In this document: in pieces, positions 60,627 to 64,000 of the stretch
How the letters are laid out: the number at the start of each line of letters is the position of its first letter
Position numbering within the stretch: the first letter of the stretch is position 1
NCBI RefSeq assembly: GCF_035989305.1
Contig: NZ_CP108514.1
Location: 124,001-188,000, forward strand
From: Streptomyces sp. NBC_01233
GTDB taxonomy: Bacteria; Actinomycetota; Actinomycetes; Streptomycetales; Streptomycetaceae
Direction of reading: 5' to 3'
DNA: 64,000 nt
Notes under the pieces: model-generated
Database searches by the model: none
What the model saw: only the letters and a program-made list of their open reading frames with translations
What the model was told of the DNA's origin: nothing
Made by a program: the position numbers and the translations under genes

Positions 60627-61772
60627 ATGCCCGCACCCGCCGAGGCCGATCCGGTCCTCCTCGCGGTCGCCGCCCAACTGCCGCGGCCCGTCTTCACCAC
60701 CGACGAACTCCGCGATGCAGCACGCCCGTTGTTCTCCGATCGCCTCCTGGACATGGTGGGCGGCCTGGGCATCGGCAAGCGGCACTCCGTCCTTTCCAAC
60801 TACCCCGACGTCGTGTTCGGCGGCGCCGAGCCGAAGCTGGAGATCGCCACCGCCGACCTGGCCGCCCGGTCCGCGCGCACCGCGCTGGCCAAGTCCGGCG
60901 TCGATCCCGGCGAGATCGGTCTGGTCCTCGGCGTGACGTCCAGTCCGGGCCGGCTGCTGCCGTCTCTGGTGTGCGACGTGATCGCCCGCATGCCCGAACT
61001 CCCCCGCGACGTGGCGAACCTGAGCATCGCGTACATGGGCTGTTCGGCCATGGCGAAGGTCGTCGAGACCTGCCGCTGGTACCTGGCGGTGAACCCGCGC
61101 AAGCGGGTCCTGGCCGTGTTCACTGAGGCCATCACCCCGCTGTCTCCGCCGCTGTCCGGCCGCTACGGGCACTTCAGCGAAGTGGCGCCCGACCGGCGGC
61201 AGTCGACCGTGGACGCCCTCCACTCGTTCCTGTTCGCCGACGCGTCGGTGGCGATGGTGTTGGCCGCCCACGGCAAGGGCCCTTCCTTCGGGCCGGTGAA
61301 GAACCTGACCAACGACGTGCCGGAGGACACCGAACTGGGGACCGTCCCCGACGGCGGCTCCGACATCCCCGTGGTCCAGGCGGCCCACGGGCGCCACCTC
61401 TACACCCTCGGCCCCGACGTCACCGAACGCGGATCCCACTACGCCAAGCAGACCATCGGCGCCGTCCTGGACGACCCGTCGTGCACACTGGGCGACCCGA
61501 CCCAGGCGTCGGTGTTCTTCATGCACACCGGATCCACCCGCATCCTCGACGCCCTGTGCGAGGGATTCCTCATCGACCGCGACAGCCCGGCGGTCGCCGC
61601 CTCCTACAACGTGTTGCGCGACTACGCCAACACGCTGGGCTGCTCCGTACCCCTGATGGTCGCCGAACCGGTCCGGCGGGCCGGCGGCCAGGGCCTGGTG
61701 TGCGCGTTCGGGCTGTCGTTCAGCGCCGGGGCGTTCACCATCAACATCCCGGCCGAAGGCTGGACGCCGTAG
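60627..61772 (+). CDS. Type III PKS / KAS III-like synthase
   Basis: A 381-residue thiolase-fold synthase. The Cys-His-Asn triad is visible: Cys139 in AYMGCSAMAKVVE, His in FFMHTGSTRILDAL and Asn in SYNVLRDYANTLG. The His motif resembles chalcone-synthase-like proteins (HPGG-x-x-ILDAL), and SVPLMVAEPV and CAFGLSFSAGAFTI match their C-terminal end. It may build a short polyketide from CoA esters without a carrier or act as an acyltransferase. It follows the broken methyltransferase by 43 bp. Confidence 0.85.
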   Translation: MPAPAEADPVLLAVAAQLPRPVFTTDELRDAARPLFSDRLLDMVGGLGIGKRHSVLSNYPDVVFGGAEPKLEIATADLAARSARTALAKSGVDPGEIGLVLGVTSSPGRLLPSLVCDVIARMPELPRDVANLSIAYMGCSAMAKVVETCRWYLAVNPRKRVLAVFTEAITPLSPPLSGRYGHFSEVAPDRRQSTVDALHSFLFADASVAMVLAAHGKGPSFGPVKNLTNDVPEDTELGTVPDGGSDIPVVQAAHGRHLYTLGPDVTERGSHYAKQTIGAVLDDPSCTLGDPTQASVFFMHTGSTRILDALCEGFLIDRDSPAVAASYNVLRDYANTLGCSVPLMVAEPVRRAGGQGLVCAFGLSFSAGAFTINIPAEGWTP

Positions 61773-61893
61773 CGGAAGGCGGAAAGCCACAGCCCAGGGC
61801 TCCCGAGCCCCCGAGCCCCCGGGGCCCCGGCTCCGGGGGCGGCCCGCCCCTCCCCCGCCTCCACCCCGCGCCTCCGATTGGACGGATATCGCA

Positions 61894-62889
61894 GTGAGCA
61901 GCCCGACCCGGTTGATCGTCGTGCTCCTCTTCGACGGCGTCGACCTGCTCGACGTCACCGGCCCCCCGGAGGTGTTCGCCCTGCTGCGGCGGGAGACCGG
62001 CAGCGCGCAGGGCTATCGGGTGGTGCTGGCCGCCGAGACGATGGAGGCGGTCACCACCTCCGCCGGGGTACGGATCCTGCCCGACCTCACCTTCGCCGAC
62101 GCGGCCGCGCGCAGCATCGACACCCTGATGGTGCCCGGTTCGGTCGAAGTCGACGGACTCGCCCGCGTCCATGCCGTCACCGATCCGGCCGTGGTGCACT
62201 GGGTGAAGGAGCTGGCGGGCAGGTCCCGGCGCATCGCGTCGGTGTGCGTGGGGGCGCATCTGTTGGCGGCCGCCGGACTCCTGGACGGCAAGCGCGCCAC
62301 CACCCACTGGTCGACCGCGCAGCAGCTCGCCGCCGACCACCCGGCGGTCGAGGTCGACGCCGACCCCATCTTCATCCGCGACCAGGACGTGTGGACCGGA
62401 GCGGGGATCACCGCGTGCCTGGACCTGTCACTGGCGCTGGTCGCCGAGGACTTCGGCGAGACGGTCGCGCTGCGCGTCGCCCGGCAGCTGGTGATGTACC
62501 TCAAGCGTCCCAGCGGGCAGAGCCAGTTCAGCGTCCCGATCGAGCCCGTCTCCACGACGCGGCGCATGGACGACCTCCGCCACTACATCACCGGCAACAT
62601 CACCGGTCGGCTCACCGTCACCGATCTCGCCGCATACGCCCATGTCAGCGAACGGCAGCTCACCCGCATCTTCAAGACCGAACTGGGCATGACCCCGGCC
62701 GCCTACATCGAATCGGCCCGCGTCGAGGCGGCACGCAACCAGCTGGAGTCCACCGACGACACCCTGGAACGGGTCGCCTCGGCGTGCGGCTTCAACACCC
62801 CCGACACCCTGATCCGCGCGTTCCGCCGGAAACTGAACACCACCCCGACCGAATACCGCAGCCGCTTCCGGCACACCCGCCACCCCTGA
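61894..62889 (+). CDS. GlxA-family regulator (DJ-1/PfpI + AraC HTH)
   Basis: A 331-residue regulator. The N-terminal amidotransferase-like domain (about 8-195) has VVLLFDGVDLLDVTGPPEVF and the nucleophile-elbow SVCVGAHLLAAAGLL with Cys. The C-terminal AraC domain (about 230-325) has LAAYAHVSERQLTRIFK and VASACGFNTPDTLIRAFRR. GTG start. It may sense a small molecule and could control the TDO/synthase genes just upstream. The 71 bp downstream hold no clear terminator. Confidence 0.9.
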   Translation: MSSPTRLIVVLLFDGVDLLDVTGPPEVFALLRRETGSAQGYRVVLAAETMEAVTTSAGVRILPDLTFADAAARSIDTLMVPGSVEVDGLARVHAVTDPAVVHWVKELAGRSRRIASVCVGAHLLAAAGLLDGKRATTHWSTAQQLAADHPAVEVDADPIFIRDQDVWTGAGITACLDLSLALVAEDFGETVALRVARQLVMYLKRPSGQSQFSVPIEPVSTTRRMDDLRHYITGNITGRLTVTDLAAYAHVSERQLTRIFKTELGMTPAAYIESARVEAARNQLESTDDTLERVASACGFNTPDTLIRAFRRKLNTTPTEYRSRFRHTRHP

Positions 62890-62960
62890 CCGTTCCGGAT
62901 GGACGGACAGGTCTGCCACCTGGCCCGCGAGACGGCCGCCCCCGGTGCGCTCCCCGGGTA

Positions 62961-64000
62961 CTACCGGTGAAGGGCGCGGGGGCGGTCGGCGGTGCGCAGC
63001 GCCTGCAGCCGCTGTTCGGCAAGGAGCAGGTGACGGGGATCCGCCAACGGCAACGCGCCCAGGAGTGCGACCAGCCCGGGCCCGAACTCCAGCGCCAGAG
63101 GCCGGTCCCTGACCTGAGCCCAGCAGTAGAGTGCACCGGCCGCCGCGGCGTGCACCTCCGGGGCATCAGCACCCTGACGGGCCAGCCGAGCCTGGCCGGC
63201 GCCGATCCACAGCCGGGTGGCCAACGGGAAATCGCCCGCCATCCGCGCCAGATCAGCACGGATCTCCACCCACCCGGTCGCCTCCGAAGAGGCGTGGCCA
63301 CAGGCCTGCAGAACGTACTCCTCCCACGCCTGAGCGAGCTGTGCCGCCTCCACGTGACGACCCGCCGTGGCCAGTGCGTGAATGTGAGGCCGCGGATCGC
63401 CACCAGAAGCGGAAACCGGCCCGGAGACGGCCGCGGGATCAGGCACGGGCTCCGGCTCGGCGGTCGACGCGGGGGTGGGGACGGGGGCGGGGTGCTGCGG
63501 CTGCCGCGGAGGTTGGGACTGGTGGGACTGTTGGAAGTAGTGAGGCTCCTGCTGTGGTCCGGGACGCATGCCGAGCTCGCGGGCGGTCGGCAGGACCACG
63601 GTCCCCGGAGGCAGCGCCGCAGCCGAAACCGCCAGGGCATGCAGCTGGACATTGCCGGGCCGACCCGGGCCGCGGCGCAGCTGCTCGATCCAGTGCCGGG
63701 TGTATCCGCTCACCGCGGCGCCCGCCGCCGGGGCGAAAGCCGGCGGGCAGATCACCCCGTACACCTCCGCCGAGGGCGAGGCCGGCAGACTGCCGTACTC
63801 CTGCAGCAGCGGCCAGGCCTCCTTGTCGGCGGCCAGATCGAGAAGCACCGTCGTCAGCCCGGCGGGGCGGGCACGCAGTTCGCTGCCCAGCCACTCCCAG
63901 GGCAGCGAGGTATAGCGCACCGAGGCCGCGGTCGTGCCGGCCAGCGCAAGATGCAGACGCCGGCCCCGACGGTCCACCGTGAGACGGCCCGAAAGGTAGA
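62961..64000 (-). CDS. Hypothetical protein, 5' part outside the window
   Basis: At least 346 residues are visible and the frame is open at the edge, so the N-terminus is missing. The visible part begins YLSGRLTVDRRGRRLHL, has a domain with LTTVLLDLAADKEAWPLL and a Pro/Gln-rich linker (about residues 135-175 of the visible part), then a helical C-terminus (HVEAAQLAQAWEEYVLQ, RLWIGAGQARLARQG) that resembles TPR-like helices. I do not recognise the family. Confidence 0.6.
   Translation of the reverse strand, partial: YLSGRLTVDRRGRRLHLALAGTTAASVRYTSLPWEWLGSELRARPAGLTTVLLDLAADKEAWPLLQEYGSLPASPSAEVYGVICPPAFAPAAGAAVSGYTRHWIEQLRRGPGRPGNVQLHALAVSAAALPPGTVVLPTARELGMRPGPQQEPHYFQQSHQSQPPRQPQHPAPVPTPASTAEPEPVPDPAAVSGPVSASGGDPRPHIHALATAGRHVEAAQLAQAWEEYVLQACGHASSEATGWVEIRADLARMAGDFPLATRLWIGAGQARLARQGADAPEVHAAAAGALYCWAQVRDRPLALEFGPGLVALLGALPLADPRHLLLAEQRLQALRTADRPRALHR

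Overview
The window is high-GC actinobacterial DNA, almost certainly Streptomyces. The signs are strong GC bias at third codon positions, GTG/TTG starts, ATGA and GTGA stop-start overlaps, a SARP regulator, a rare TTA codon and long GC-rich hairpin terminators. The left 36 kb is a biosynthetic gene cluster I cannot match to a known product. The right 28 kb is accessory chromosome, heavily invaded by insertion sequences.

Left flank and tailoring (0-6.7 kb): the end of an AraC-type regulator, then a leftward unit with an Sfp-type phosphopantetheinyl transferase, an alpha/beta hydrolase and an SRPBCC protein. After a hairpin comes a second leftward operon: SAM methyltransferase, Baeyer-Villiger-type monooxygenase and a Tat-exported covalent flavoprotein resembling cytokinin dehydrogenase.

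Core (6.9-24.5 kb): ACP, KAS III and SDR reductase; a leftward SARP regulator; then a long, tightly coupled operon of alpha-oxoamine synthase, KAS II, MaoC-type hydratase, amino-acid adenylating enzyme, free-standing PCP, TrpD, TrpA, an ectoine-synthase-like cyclase, an acyl-CoA-dehydrogenase-type oxidase of the prolyl-PCP oxidase kind, TrpF, TrpC and a hydrolase. A facing operon holds a PLP decarboxylase, a GNAT acetyltransferase (with the TTA codon) and a DUF6875-like protein. Four promoters, those of the methyltransferase, ACP, oxoamine synthase and decarboxylase operons, carry the same 11-bp-spaced heptamer direct repeat (TTGCGNN-N4-TTGCGNN). This is the architecture SARP proteins bind, and it ties the four transcripts into one regulon. 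The inferred chemistry is a short FAS-like acyl chain, a carrier-bound oxidised amino acid, an oxoamine-synthase condensation and a dedicated indole supply (trpD/F/C/A without trpE, trpG or trpB).

SAM supply (24.8-36.1 kb): a multicopper oxidase followed by a complete methyl-cycle cassette (metK, adenosine-kinase-like, metH, metF, sahH). metF is broken by an IS701-type element that duplicated TTAA.

Accessory region (36-64 kb): DUF1772 membrane proteins, a SnoaL-like secreted protein, a PuuE-type deacetylase, large tandem repeats, an IS5-type element sitting inside the target duplication of an IS1380-type element, a secreted lytic transglycosylase, an atypical tRNA-Trp(CCA), and a DUF4240 gene split by two IS3-type elements, one of them itself split by an IS4-type element. 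Removing the elements and one copy of each duplication restores the DUF4240, metF and IS3 orfA frames exactly. Towards the right end lie a frameshifted THUMP-like methyltransferase, a winged-helix protein, an MFS exporter, a tryptophan-2,3-dioxygenase-like haem protein, a truncated O-methyltransferase, a type III PKS/KAS III-like synthase and a GlxA-type regulator.
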